A stretch of DNA of 64,000 nt from Fragum whitleyi (GCA_948146395.1 OX411551.1:62496346-62560345), one strand, 5' to 3'; shown: positions 33,661 through 44,686, counted from the first letter of the stretch. The notes: generated by a model not told the origin, from the sequence alone. Translations and numbers: made by a program.

Positions 33661-34126
33661 ATGATAATATAATAATAATAATAATGTCTTTATTTAAAGA
33701 GGCTACACAGTTGGGTGAACCCAGTCTTCCCTGTGGGCCTCTGAAAATAATATCTTTACAACATATGATGAATACATCAAATACAGTACAATATTTACAA
33801 AGATAAAAATTTGGCAATCTATAAACAATAATTGTGTTGTCCAGGCTCTGTAAAACTATCTTAAGCCCCTACAGAATTAATAGACACTTAAAATAGTTTC
33901 ACACACACCCTAAAATAGGTCTTTCACTGCTTATCTTTCCTTTTAACAATTCTAAAGTACGGTAAGGTAAATTAATGAAAACATTTTGGAAAAAAGAAAA
34001 AGAATCAATATCAAGCAATTTTTCAAGTAGTTATATCCAACTGTTGCAGAAAAATTGATATAGATATTTAAGAGTGGAATCATGATGTTTAATTAAAAAT
34101 TGAAAGAAAGTTAGGACAAATATATG
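33660..34126 (-). mobile_element. Probable 5'-truncated LINE 3' end
   Basis: On the - strand the sequence reads TTTAAATAAAGACATTATTA followed by more TTA repeats, the typical microsatellite-like tail of non-LTR retrotransposons of the L2/RTE kind. Upstream on that strand is CACAGGGAAGACTGGGTTCA. No coding sequence remains. Confidence 0.45.
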
Positions 34127-34132
34127 GAATCT

Positions 34133-35493
34133 CAGGGTTGCATCCAGATGGCGGGATTGCGGGAATCCCGCTAAAATGATTATAATCCCGCAGAATTAAC
34201 ATTTCTATGCGTTCCCGATCCCGCTAAAAAATTAATTGGCCCGCAATAATTACATTGCCGTGCGTGATTATATTTTTCGAAGGTAAGATAACAAGTCAAT
34301 TTGACCAGAGTTTCTAAAATTTTACTAGTAAAACAGGATTTTGATTCTTATTTCATAGAATAAGGATTGTTTTTTAACTTCAAAACGAGCGGGTGAAGAT
34401 GATAACCACGGGCGACGAATTTCTACACTTGAATCCTCTTCCAAATTTAGACTGGAAGAAAATGAAAATTTATTTTCTTATATTTCTGTATATCGCAAAC
34501 TACGAACATTTTCATGATCTTTGGTAAAGAAAACGCACATAGGACTCATGATTCCTTTGATAATTTAGCAAGAAAACGAGCTTCTGGGCATTTTAGGGAG
34601 ATAGAAAAAGATCGGAGTTTCCAGTTTAATTAACAGACGGGGTTCCAGCCTATAATGACGTACCGGAAATCGTCTGAACAACATGGCTGAACTGAACGCA
34701 AATCGGTCTTGTCAATCGCTAATTTCCTATTTTTTCGGAAACAAACGTGAGAGTTGGAAAACAAAATGGAAAAAAGGACTGATGAGGACACCTTAAGCAT
34801 CGGCGAAAGTGTAACTATAGTGAATTTGAGTGATAATCTGTTTGAAAACGGCGAAGAACATGATCGGATCACTAAACAGAAAACCCCTCATGTTGATTTT
34901 GACTCTTGCCGGACAAACAGACCATGGCTTTGCACATACAACTAAAAGAAAATTATATGTTTATTCTGTACAGGCATGGGAAAAAATATTTTACTAGAAA
35001 TAAAAAATATTTTACAACTAGAAATACAAACTTCAGAACATCAACTTACCTGGTTAGAGACCAATTCTCGCTGAGTTCAGGGTAAATACAGAAAGGAAAC
35101 ACTTCTTTATCACAAGTTATGTTGAAAACAATTTATTTCATTTAGAAAAAGATTTGTTGTAAATGAATATTGCATCTTTACTATGAAAATTGTCTGGTGG
35201 CGAGAACTGATACATGGCAAGAATGGGTCTCCAACTAGTAGAGAACTGTTTAAGAATGAAATCTGTACTTGAAAGTTATTTAAAAGTTAACAGATGTTGA
35301 GATATATACAGTTAAGTTGATCTGTTATATTAAGATATAAGTTTTATACTTTCCTGAGGTTAAAAAATAAACTTACTGTGACTACATTGAATCTACCCCC
35401 CCCCCTTGAACCCATTATTTCAAATTGGCCCCCCTTTTTCTGACTGTAATGGGGGACAGCCCCCCAATTTGGAAATTTCTAGATGCAACCCTG
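34133..35493. mobile_element. hAT-type DNA element with 6 bp target duplications
   Basis: Terminal repeats CAGGGTTGCATCCAGA (left) and TCTAGATGCAACCCTG (right) differ at one base. Flanking GAATCT at 34127-34132 and 35494-35499. CAG...CTG ends suit hAT; a 6 bp duplication is unusual for most hAT but known for a hAT subgroup. Contains a C/G homopolymer stretch near the right end (35395-35405). Confidence 0.7.
34766..34945 (+). CDS. Unrecognised acidic ORF inside the CAGGGTTG element
   Basis: Open from an ATG (34754 or 34766) preceded by AACAAA, reading MEKRTDEDTLSIGESVTIVN and continuing acidic. It ends 60 codons later without a recognised domain, and a GT-rich splice donor is not obvious. It could be the first exon of a deleted transposase; no motif supports that. 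Low confidence that it is a gene. Confidence 0.25.
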   Translation: MEKRTDEDTLSIGESVTIVNLSDNLFENGEEHDRITKQKTPHVDFDSCRTNRPWLCTYN

Positions 35494-35504
35494 GAATCTA
35501 CCAC

Positions 35505-35577
35505 AATGGCTCAGTGTGAAACAGTTGCAACTCCCTATAAACATATGGGGAGTTACAACTGTTTTGTCGTGTGCAAT
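35505..35577. mobile_element. Foldback, family P, copy 3
   Basis: CAATGGCTCAGTGTGAAACAG with inner arms GTTGCAACTCCC and GGGGAGTTACAAC; the outer right arm has decayed to TTTTGTCGTGTGCAAT. Confidence 0.7.
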
Positions 35578-35729
35578 AGACCTGATAGAGCATACAGTTA
35601 AAGAAGTGAAATATCACATTAGAATCAGATATTAACAGTATCTTCTTTGATCAAACAATCAGCACTTAATTCAGCCACCTTCTTTTTTAATTATGTGTTT
35701 TCTGCTATCAAGGAGTTTGTTTTTCTTAC

Positions 35730-36551
35730 TTGGTCTGTAGACTGGAATTGTTCTAATTTTTGTTTTAATCTTTTTATTTTTTCATTTAAACTGTTAATTT
35801 GCACAGCCTGTGCTTGGATTTTTCTATTGTTTTTTGGAATGTCTGTTTGTGTGCTAGATGAATATTTCAACATGTCATTTGATTGAGTATGGCTTACAAA
35901 TTCATTAGCCACCGTCATAGCGCAGTTGGTAGCGCGTAGGACTGTCAATCTAGAGTTCGCGGGTTCGATCCCAGACGGCGGCACTCATTCTTTCCGACTA
36001 TTTGTCTCTCACCAATGGGTTGATAATCGTAGACCTATGTGAGATAGTGGCTGGAGGCTAGGAAAGAATGTGGTGGTTGTACTGGTGATAGAAATACCAG
36101 GAATCCATTGTTAGGTGCTCCAGCCGCCGCCATATAACTGAAATAATGTTGAAAGCGGCGTAAAACTCCATTCAATCAATCAATTACAAATTCATTATTG
36201 CATGGTGGAAGTTCAGTGTGGCTTTCACTCAATTCATTATCAGTGCTTATCAAATTATCAGAAAAACTTAAATCCTTTGTAGTGTCATAAGATTGACAGA
36301 GTCTATTCTCTGTAGCTGGCAAAGTTTTCAAGCCTTTTTCTTCAACACTAGCATAAGTTCCAATTTCAATAGAAGAACACTGATATGGAAGGTTAGCACT
36401 AAAGGGTCCATTGTCTACAGCTTGCTTGGGAACTGTTTGGCTAGGCTCCAATGAGGATCTTCTTGATCTTGTTTGATAAACTGGCTTTGAAGGGGTTTTG
36501 TCTTCATTATTTCCATTATTTAGTCTCTTTGATTTCAGATTTTTTGGTGAT
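35730..36551 (-). pseudogene. Exon-like coding sequence split by a SINE
   Basis: On the - strand a frame reads SPKNLKSKRLNNGNNEDK, then Ser/Thr-rich sequence to about 36186, where the SINE interrupts it. After the SINE the same frame resumes with SHTQSNDMLKYSSSTQTD and a Lys/Leu/Gln coiled coil (INSLNEKIKRLKQKLEQF), ending at a good donor, ACCAA|GTAAG, at 35730/35729. Joining across one copy of the SINE target duplication restores the frame, which shows the SINE entered a real exon. With the SINE the frame stops after three codons. I do not recognise the protein; it is hydrophilic and probably nuclear or cytoskeletal, which is a guess. Confidence 0.45.
35912..36171 (+). mobile_element. Full-length tRNA-derived SINE with Asp-like head, inside an exon
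   Basis: Head GCCACCGTCATAGCGCAGTT...anticodon loop CTGTCAA (GTC, Asp)...GGGTTCGATCC; body TTTCCGACTATTTGTCTCTC; tail (CAAT)n to about 36182. Target duplication TTACAAATTCATTA on both sides (about 35898-35911 and 36183-36196). Confidence 0.85.
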
Positions 36552-36555
36552 TTAA

Positions 36556-36776
36556 CCCTTTGCTGTTAAATCCCTGCTTTTTACGTGTCTGTGATTTTAT
36601 GATTGAGAAAATATTGTGAAAAAAGAAGAAATGGCTTCTGACAAGCAATTTCTTCTTTTTCCACGCTATTTTCTACCCTACTGAATGGTTATTTTTCAAA
36701 TTTAATCCACTTTTAATTTTCGTCTGCAAAACCTTTGAATTTGGACAGGTCCAAAATTTTGTAAAACAGGAAAGGG
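36556..36776. mobile_element. piggyBac-like MITE flanked by TTAA
   Basis: Ends CCCTTTGCTGTTAAATCC and (complement) CCCTTTCCTGTTTTAC, bounded by TTAA at 36552-36555 and 36777-36780. CCCTTTG... plus TTAA is the piggyBac signature. 221 bp, non-coding. Confidence 0.7.
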
Positions 36777-36987
36777 TTAAAAAGTATTTTTGTTTAAGAA
36801 GAGAGGATGCTTCGTAAATGAGATGGCCTTTCTGGTTGCCCTGTTGAGACTGGAGTAGAGTGAAGTCTGGTTGAATATGATATGTCCCCAGTAGTATTTG
36901 AAGAGGTACCTAGGCTAAGTTTCTCTGATAGGCTTCTCATAACTTTATTTTTCTAAATCACACAGCCTGGTCCTTGTACCAAAATTG

Positions 36988-37610
36988 TCAATGTATGAAA
37001 AATTGTTTCATAACCTTACTATCACAAAGGTAAAATGTTGTGGCTATTCCTGTTGAGTTCTTATTGTGAATAAATGGATATAGTTCTTTTAACAAGGAGG
37101 AGAATTCTTCTTTGATATTTTTTTTTTTTTCAAAAAACTTGATTGACACACATTGTGTAAGTTCACTAATAATTACATCATAGAGTAGTCCATCATGGGG
37201 ATCACAGTAATCTGTTGACTCTAGGTTTTCAGAGAATCCACTAAAACTCTCTAATTCTGTTGAACCCATCTTGACAACATCCTCAGTGCCAGAGCTGTCC
37301 ATCTGGAGAGTATTAAGGATTCTTCCTACTCTTTGTTCTTCGTTGCTCATTTTTTTCATCTCCATGAGCTTTAACAAATTGTCTCCAAGGTATCTTATTA
37401 TATTAATTTCATCCTTGCCCTTCTGTCTTTTCTCATTTTTCAGTTGGAGGATTTCCTGGTCTTTCTCTCTGATGATCCTTTGTAATGCTTCGACCTTGGC
37501 CTTAAGCCGCTCTATATCATCATCTTCATATACTTTATTTGAAACCCTGACAGTGCAGCGCCTCTTTCTTTTTATAGGGGAGTCTGGTTTCCTCTTTCTT
37601 TTGCTTTACA
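36988..37610 (-). CDS. Coiled-coil exon of an unrecognised gene
   Basis: The - strand frame reads PIKRKRRCTVRVSNKVYEDD, then a helix ERLKAKVEALQRIIREKDQE with heptad spacing, QMDSSGTEDVVK, and a C-terminal part LLKELYPFIHNK before a stop at 36985; a donor-like ATA|GTAAGG lies just before that stop. The basic patch KRKRR could be a nuclear localisation signal. An acceptor (TGTACAG or AAAG) sits upstream at about 37605. The segment above 37270 recurs in the tandem units to the right; the part below 37270 is unique. Could be a host gene or a captured fragment; no family recognised. Confidence 0.45.
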
Positions 37611-37861
37611 CTGTACAATAAAAAAAATCTCTGATTGGATAAAAAATTAGTATTTAACAGGCGGAGGTCAATTTTCTATATGTTGTTCATCAATCATGAA
37701 TTTTTCATTGCAGAAATATTTCATTAGATTAGACACTTACTCACTTCATTAGACACTTAAAAACACTTAATTACTTGTTTGAATTATGTTCCCATGTCTT
37801 TGATGAAATTGCAGTTTTCTTAAACATCTTTTCACTGATACAGCCATATATATTGATTTTT

Positions 37862-39255
37862 AGCTCACCTGAGCACGAAGTGCTCAAGGTGAGCTTTTGT
37901 GGTCGAGTGATGTCCGTCGTCCGTCGTGCGTCGTGTGTCGTCAACATTTACCTTGTAGACACTCTAGAGGCCACATTTTTTGCCCAATCAACATGAAATT
38001 TGGTCAGAATGATTGTGTTGATGAAATCTCGGACAAGTTCGAAATTGGGTCAAGTGGGGTCAAAAATGAGGTCACAGGGTCAAATCTGAGAAAAACCTTG
38101 TAGACACTCTAGAAGCCATTTTTTTTTGCCCAATCAACCTGAAATATGGTCAGAATGATTGTCTTGATAAAATCTCGGACAAGTTCAAAATTGGGTCAAG
38201 TGGGGTCAAAAGTGAGGTCACGGGGTCAAATCTTAGAAAAACCTTGTAGACACTGTAGAAGCCATATTTTTTGCCCAATCAACCTGAAATATGGTCAGAA
38301 TGATTGTCTTGATGAAATCTCAGACAAGTTCAAAATTGGGTCAAGTTAGGTCAAAAATGAGGTCACGGGGTCAAATATTAGAAAAACCTTGTAGACACTC
38401 TAGAAGCCATATTTTTTGCCCAATCAACCTGAAATATGGTCAGAATGATTGTCTTGATGAATTCTCAAGCAAGTTTGAAATTAGGTCAAGTTAGGTCAAA
38501 AATGAGGTCACGGGGTCAAATCTTAGAAAAACCTAGTAGACCCTCTAGAAGCCATGTTTTTTGCCCAATCAACCTGAAATTTGGTCAGAATGATTGTCTT
38601 GATGAATTCTCGTGCAAGTTTGAAATTAGGTCAAGTGGGGTCTAAAATGAGGTCACAGGGTCAAATCTAAGAAAAACCTAGTAGACCCTCTAGAAGCCAT
38701 GTTTTTTGCCCAATCAACCTGAAATTTGGTCAGAATGATTGTCTTGATGAATTCTCAAGCAAGTTTGAAATTAGGTCAAGTGGGGTCAAAAATGAGGTCA
38801 CGGGGTCAAATCTTAGATAAACCTAGTAGACCCTCTAGAAGCCATGTTTTTTGCCCAATCAACCTGAAATTTGGTCAGAATGATTGTCTTGATGAATTCT
38901 CAAGCAAGTTTGAAATTAGGTCAAGTGGGGTCAAAAATGAGGTCACGGGGTCAAATATTAGAAAAACCTTGTAGACACTCTGGAAGCCAAATTTTTTGCC
39001 CTATAATCTGAAAATTGGTCAGAATGATCATCTGGATGAAATCTAGGTCAAGTTTGAAAATGGGTCAAGTGGGGTCAAAAACTAGGTCCTGGGATCAAAT
39101 CTAAGAAAAACCTTGTAAGCTGTGTAGAGGCATCATTTTTTGCCCAATCAACCTGAAATTTTGGTAAGAATTCTTCATCCTCTCTAAATCTACTTTAAAC
39201 AATTTTTGACAGTTCATTCAGGTGAGCGATTTAGGGCCACTATGGCCCTCTTGTT
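37862..39255 (+). mobile_element. HINE-like element, family B, copy 2, ~145 bp tandem cores
   Basis: AGCTCACCTGAGCACGAAGT start (hairpin GAGCACGAAGTGCTC); seven ~145 bp cores (CCAATCAACCTGAAATTTGG, GAGGTCACGGGGTCAAA). Ends TTCAGGTGAGCGATTTAGGG, perfect palindrome GGGCCACTATGGCCC, CTCTTGTT. Empty sites GATTTTTAAAG at 41190-41200 and 41978-41987. Confidence 0.85.
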
Positions 39256-39411
39256 AAAGATTCCAAGTTCAATTTTACAGCTTGATAATAACCTCGCATC
39301 TTTATTTGACAATAGTGTGATTTTCTAGCTATCTAGGTTCAGGTGAGCGATTAAGGACCATCAAGGTTCTCTTGATTTATTTACCCTTGAGTTTGACAAA
39401 ATTGCATTTTT

Positions 39412-39583
39412 ATTATGCCCCCGATAGGGAGGCATCATAAATTTGACTTGTCCGTCCGTCCGTCTGTCCGTCCATCCTTCTGTCCGTCCGTCCGTCATTC
39501 CGTCCAAAAACTTTAACATTGGCCATAACTTCTAAATCAAAGCGGTGTCGGGGGCATTGTCATCTTACAGTGACAGCTCTTGT
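39412..39583 (+). mobile_element. HINE-like element, family D, copy 1 (short)
   Basis: TTATGCCCCCGATAGGGAGGC start, (GTCC)n tract, body AACTTTAACATTGGCCATAA, end GGTGTCGGGGGCATT, palindrome TGTCATCTTACAGTGACA, GCTCTTGTT. Lies at the T run where units elsewhere read GCATTTTTTGAATT. Confidence 0.8.
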
Positions 39584-39771
39584 TTAATTTATTTTTACTC
39601 CAATGTCCATCATGGTTATTATCACCACAATATCTATCAATCTTGACAACATCCTCAGTGCCAGAGCTGTCCATCTGGAGAGTATTAAGGATTCTTCATA
39701 CTCTTTGTTCTTCATTGCTCATTTTGTTGATCTCCATGAGCTTTATCAAATTGTCTCCAAGGGATCTTATT

Positions 39772-40732
39772 AGTCCCCTACCGGTGTTCACACTGGAGGG
39801 GACTATAGGTTTGCCCTCCGTCTGTCCGTCCGTCTGTCCGTCCGTCCGTCTGTCCGCTCAAATCTGGATCCCGCGATAACTTAATAACTAAGCAAGCGTT
39901 TTTGATGAAAGTTGGTATATGACTAGATGGCAATGTGTAGATTATGCGCATCATTTTATTTTTGTTTTTCGACTTAAATTGAGGTTGCTATGGTTACAGA
40001 AATAGTGAAAATATGGCCAAAAATGGGATCCTGCGATAAGATAATAACTAAGCAAGCTAGTTTGAAGAGACTTGGTATATGACTATATGGCAATGTGTAG
40101 ATTATGCACATCATTTTATTTTTGTTTTTAGACTAAAATTGTTGTTGCTATGGTTACGGAAATAGTGAAAATATGGCAAAAAATATTGGATCCTGCGATA
40201 AGTTAATAAGTAAGCAAGCTAATTTGATGAGACTTGGTATATGACTAGATGGCAATGTGTAGATTATGCACATAATTTTATCTTTGTTCTTTGACAAAAA
40301 GTGCGGTTGCTATGGTAACGGAAATAGTGAAAATATGGCAAAAAAATGGATCCTGCAATAACTTAATAACTAAGCAAGCTAACTTGATGAAACCTGTTTT
40401 AAAATGTAAAAAAAATTATAAGCCATGTTAGTCAGGGTGGTGATGCAGCAGTATTAATCACCTCCAGTGAAAGTTCTCATTTCTTACCAACAAGACTGAA
40501 GAAAAACATCTTGGATCAGACAAGGTAACTGTTATTGATACTATTTCTTGCAACTGTCTATTGCTTCCATGAATTGTATAGTGGGCACAGCAGAGACAAC
40601 AACTCATGTAAGTCTTGTTTAACCCTTTAACAAGACCTGGTTTTGACGTCCCTGATAGAATTGGCGTGGGAAAACATTGCGACAAACAAAGCCGGTAGGG
40701 GACTTATGCCCATGTCCAACATGGCTCTTGTT
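39772..40732 (+). mobile_element. HINE-like element, family F, copy 2
   Basis: Same body as 10825-11779 to within a few bases, but after GCCGGTAGGGGACTTA the end is CATGTCCAACATG then GCTCTTGTT rather than GTGTTGCATACAACAC. Empty sites TCTTATTATATTAA (37388-37401) and TCTTATTAAATTAA (41533-41546). Confidence 0.85.
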
Positions 40733-40948
40733 ATATTAATTTCATCCTTGCCCTTCTGTCTTTTCTCATTTTTCAGTTGGAGGATTTCCTGGTCTTTTTC
40801 TCTGATGATCCTTTGTAATGCTTCGACCTTGGCCTTAAGCCGCTCTATATCATCATCTTCATATGCTTTATTTGAAACCCTGACAGCGCAGCGCCTCTTT
40901 CTTTTTATAGGGGAGTCTGGTTTCCTCTTTCTTTTTGCTTCACACTGT

Positions 40949-40952
<4 letters not shown>
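40733..40952 (-). pseudogene. Second copy of the coiled-coil exon, split by family F
   Basis: Near-identical to 37400-37610 on the - strand, with the exon's other part at 39640-39771 across the family F element. A one-base difference near 40940 alters the frame at the upstream end. Confidence 0.55.
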
Positions 40953-40983
<31 letters not shown>

Positions 40984-41399
40984 CTGTGATTGGATAAAAA
41001 ATTAGTATTTAACAGGCGGAGGTCAATTTTCAATATGTTGTTCATCTATCATGAATTTTTCATTGCAGAAATATTTCATTAGATTAGACACTTAAAAACA
41101 CTTAATTACTTGTTTGAATTATGTTCCCATGTCTTTGATGAAATTACAGTTTTCTTAAACATCTTTTCACTGTTACAGCCATGTATATTGATTTTTAAAG
41201 ATTCCAAGTTCAATTTTACAGCTTGATAATAACCTCGCATCTTTATTTGACAATGGTGTGATTTTCTAGCTATCTAGGTTCAGGTGAGCGATTAAGGACC
41301 ATCAAGGTTCTCTTGTTTTATTTACCCTTGGGTTTGACAAAATTGCATTTTTTGAATTTATTATTACTCCAATGTCCATCATGGTTATTATCACCACAA

Positions 41400-41752
41400 T
41401 ATCTATCAGTCTTGACAACATCCTCAGTGCCAGAGCTGTCCATCTGGAGAGTATTAAGGATTCTTCCTACTCTTTGTTCTTCGTTGCTTATTTTTTTCAT
41501 CTCCATGAGCTTTAACAAATTGTCTCCAAGGGATCTTATTAAATTAATTTCATCCTTGCCCTTCTGTCTTTTCTCATTTTTCAGTTGGAGGATTTCCTGG
41601 TCTTTCTCTCTGATGATCCTTTATAATGCTTCTACCTTGGCCTTAAGCCGCTCTATATCATCATCTTTATTTGCTTTATTTGAAACCCTGACAGCCCAGC
41701 GCCTCTTTCTTTTTATAGGGGAGTCTGGTTTCCTCTTTCTTTTGCTTCACAC
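41400..41752 (-). pseudogene. Third copy of the coiled-coil exon
   Basis: Matches 37280-37610 but the frame downstream of GTTGTCAAG runs into unit-specific sequence (TDRYCGDNNHDG) instead of the unique part seen at 37270, and one Cys codon region reads TGGGC. Probably non-functional. Confidence 0.5.
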
Positions 41753-42138
41753 TGTACATCAAAAAAAAATCTCTGTGATTGGATAAAAAATTAGTATTTA
41801 ACAGGCGGAGGTCAATTTTCTATATGTTGTTCATCAGTCATGAATTTTTCTTTGCAGAAATATTTCATTAGATGACACTTAAAAACACTTAATTACTTGT
41901 TTGAATTATGTTCCCATGTCTTTGATGAAATTGCAGTTTTCTTAAACATCTTTTTACTGATACAGCCATATATATTGATTTTTAAAGATTCCAAGTTCAA
42001 TTTTACAGCTTGATAATAACCTCGCATCTTTATTTGACAATAGTGTGATTTTCTAGCTATCTAGGTTCAGGTGAGCGATTAAGGACCATCAAGGTTCTCT
42101 TGTTTTATTTACCCTTGAGTTTGACAAAATTGCATTTT

Positions 42139-43691
42139 TATGCTCCCTGAAGGGAGAGCATATAGCCGCCGCTTCGTCTGTCCGTCCGTAATTCTGTCCA
42201 TCCGTCCTTCCATCCGTCTGTCTGTCCGTCCCCACCTATTTCTCCATAACCCTTTGGCCAAATCAAATGAAACTTACCATATGAACTCCCTATGATATAG
42301 TGATGATGCACCTGTGACGGTTTTTGGATTTGAGGCCTCGTCACGGGAAAAGGGGACTTAGGGTAAAAAAACAGTTTTTCCCAAATTTCTCCTAGTCTGT
42401 TAGAATTTAGTGAAATTTCATATTTAAGTATCAAATCAGATGCCCTTTACTAAAATAATTTGATATTAACGTAAAAAAGAATTATCATGAAAAAAGGGGG
42501 CTAAATGTTTGTTACTTTAATGTTAGCATGTAAAATAGTTATCCGTCTATCCGTCCGTCCCCACCTATTTCTCCATAACCCTTGGGCCAAATCAAATGAA
42601 ACTTACCATGTGAACTTCCTATGATATAGTGTTGATGCTTCTGTGACGGTTTTTGGATTTGAGGCCTCGTCACAGGAAAAAGGGACTTAGGGTAAAAAAC
42701 AGTTTTTCCCAAATTTCTCCTAGTCTCACTGTCAGAATTTAGTGAAATTTCATATTTGAGTAGCAAATCAGATGCCCTTTACTAAAAACAATTTGAAATT
42801 AACGTAAAAAAAAATTATCATGAAAAAAGGGGGCTAAATGTTTGTTACCTTTACGCTAGCGCGTGAAATACAGTTATTCTTTCATTTCTCCTAGTCTTAT
42901 GCTCAGAATTTGATGAAATTTCACATTTGAGTAGCAAATCAGATGCCCTTTACCATAAACTATTTGAAATTTGTGTTTAAAAATATGTCATGCAAAAAGG
43001 AGGTTTAATGTGTGTTACCTTTATGTTTGCTGTATAAGATTACACCTTATTTGAGTCCTTGCAATCTGACCACAGAGCATATCTCCTAAAGTATAATAGC
43101 CATCAACTTGAAACTCTATGGGTGGATAGATCTTATGGAGGTGAAGTGCAGTGCACAAGAACTACAACTCTTGCTTGCATAATTTTGGAGTTATTGCCCT
43201 TTGTTATTTTTGATACTTAGATTATGTCTGGAGCATATCTCCTAAAGTATAACTGCTATCAACTTGAAACTATGGGTGGATAGATCTCATGGAGGAGAAG
43301 TGCTATGCACAAGAACTACAACTCTTGCTAGCATTATTTTGGAGTTATTGCCCTTTGTTATTTTTGATACTTAGATTATGTCTGGAGCATATCTCCTAAA
43401 GTATAATAGCTATCAACTTGAATCTTAATGGGTGGATAGATCTCATGGAGGAGAAGTGCAATACACCTGAACTACAACTCTTGCAAGCATAATTTTGGAG
43501 TTATTGCCCTTTTTTTATTACTTAGATTTTATAGGAGGCAAATCTTTGACAGTATAAAAGAATCTTTTATCTATTAGGCTTCAGTTTACTATCAAGCTTT
43601 CTTCGCGAGGGATGTCCATGTCCAACATGGCTTTTGTTTTTGTGACAATGCCATATTCGGGGAGCATAATCCGTCTCTGACGGCTCTTGTT
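42139..43691 (+). mobile_element. HINE-like element, family A, copy 3
   Basis: TATGCTCCCTGAAGGGAGAGC start; two 5' modules with a second (TCCG) run at 42541; three ~155 bp cores; internal old end CATGTCCAACATGGCTTTTGTT; final end TTCGGGGAGCATAAT, CCGTCTCTGACGG, CTCTTGTT. Confidence 0.8.
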
Positions 43692-43869
43692 GAATTCATT
43701 ATTACTCCAATGTCCATCATGGTTATTATCACTACAATATCTATCAATTAGTTAATCAATTAGTCAATCATTTGCTTTCTTTTGCTTTGACCACATTACT
43801 GCATTTAAATTGGTGTTTGCTCTAAGAACCCAAAATATCAAAAAATCTACTCAAAACTTTGATTTGCTA

Positions 43870-43921
43870 TTACAAGAAATTCAAGCCTGTGGAGCGACAC
43901 GAGCCATTGATGGCTTTCTAG
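43870..43921 (+). mobile_element. 3' end of a family G element
   Basis: AAGCCTGTGGAGCGACACGA, then GCCATTGATGGC (palindrome) and TTTCTAGTT. Confidence 0.5.
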
Positions 43922-43932
43922 TTGGAGAATAA

Positions 43933-44207
43933 TTGTTTGTTTGAAATGGGTTTAACACCACTTTCAACAATTTCGCAGTAATATCGCGGCGGCCGGAGCA
44001 CCTAACAATGGATTCCTGGTATTTCTTTCACCTGTACTTCCATTACACCCTTTCCTAGCCTCCGACTGCTATCTCACATAGGTTTACGATTATATACCCA
44101 TTGGTGAGAGACAAACGTCGGAAAGGATATTTGCCGCCACCGGTGATCAAACCCAATACTTCCAGATTGGAAGTCTTATGCCCAACCAACTGTGCTATGG
44201 TGGTGGC
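43933..44207 (-). mobile_element. tRNA-derived SINE on the - strand
   Basis: Reverse orientation: tail end GGGTTTAACACCACTTTCAA, body CCGGAGCACCTAACAATGGA, head ending AACTGTGCTATGGTGGTGGC. Flanking CTAGTTGG(A/C)GAATAA at 43918-43932 and 44208-44222 (14 of 15). The head is diverged from tRNA. Confidence 0.8.
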
Positions 44208-44337
44208 CTAGTTGGCGAATAAGAAAGGGTAGTAAGGAACATACAGTTTCATAGCATACTATGTGGGAATGGCTGAACTATCCACTGCAAGCAAGCATAC
44301 ATTCTATAAGTATAAACAGCCTTGAAGAATTCATATA

Positions 44338-44686
44338 CAGTTAAACTTGTGTTAAGCGACCACTAAAGGGACCACCAAAAAGCGGTCGTATATGGAAATG
44401 GTCGCTTAATACGAAATACCATGATGAATGTGACAGTTCATTTTGATAACATTTATAGATTGTCGGTCAAGTTGAAGTGAATCCTATGATGTTCGAACCC
44501 ATTAGAATCGTCTGAAAGAGACGATTCTAATGGGTTCCAACAACATAAGATTCAACAATAAACCAATTTTTCGTTAAGAATGTCCTATTTTTCAGGGAAT
44601 TTGCTTACGGTGAGGGCACTTTTTATGGTGGTCGCTTAATGAAATTGGTCGCTTAATAGACGTGGTCGCTCGAGCAATATCGACTG
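44338..44686. mobile_element. Tc1/mariner-type MITE with TA duplication
   Basis: Ends CAGTTAAACTTGTGTTAAGC and, complemented, CAGTCGATATTGCTCGAGC, both followed by GACCAC; flanked by TA. Internal GGTCGCTTAAT motifs repeat. Hosts the perfect hairpin at 44495. Confidence 0.65.
44495..44537. repeat. Perfect 19 bp-arm hairpin, family Q, copy 2
   Basis: GAACCCATTAGAATCGTCT pairs exactly with AGACGATTCTAATGGGTTC around GAAAG; outer ATGTT and AACAACAT may extend pairing. Size resembles a microRNA precursor stem. Confidence 0.8.

Larger units (their letters stand above)
37270..43760. repeat. Tandem array of a ~790 bp unit carrying a coding exon
   Basis: Unit copies: 37270-37861 plus 39256-39411; 39584-39771 plus 40733-41332; 41333-42138; partial 43692-43760. 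Landmarks CTTGACAACATCCTCAGTGC, GGCGGAGGTCAATTTTC and GATTCCAAGTTCAATTTTAC recur in each. Family B, D, F and A elements interrupt the units at 37862, 39412, 39772 and 42139. Each unit also carries an old family B 3' end (CAGGTGAGCGATTAAGGACC). Confidence 0.85.

Noticed and set aside
36600..36780. Coding exon between the two - strand exon pieces
   Set aside because: This part is the TTAA-flanked MITE; the apparent acceptor TTAACAG is the MITE end.
38146..38974. Series of ~68-residue open frames beginning MVRMIVL
   Set aside because: They come from the 145 bp core repeats of a family B element, one per unit; no start context or domain.
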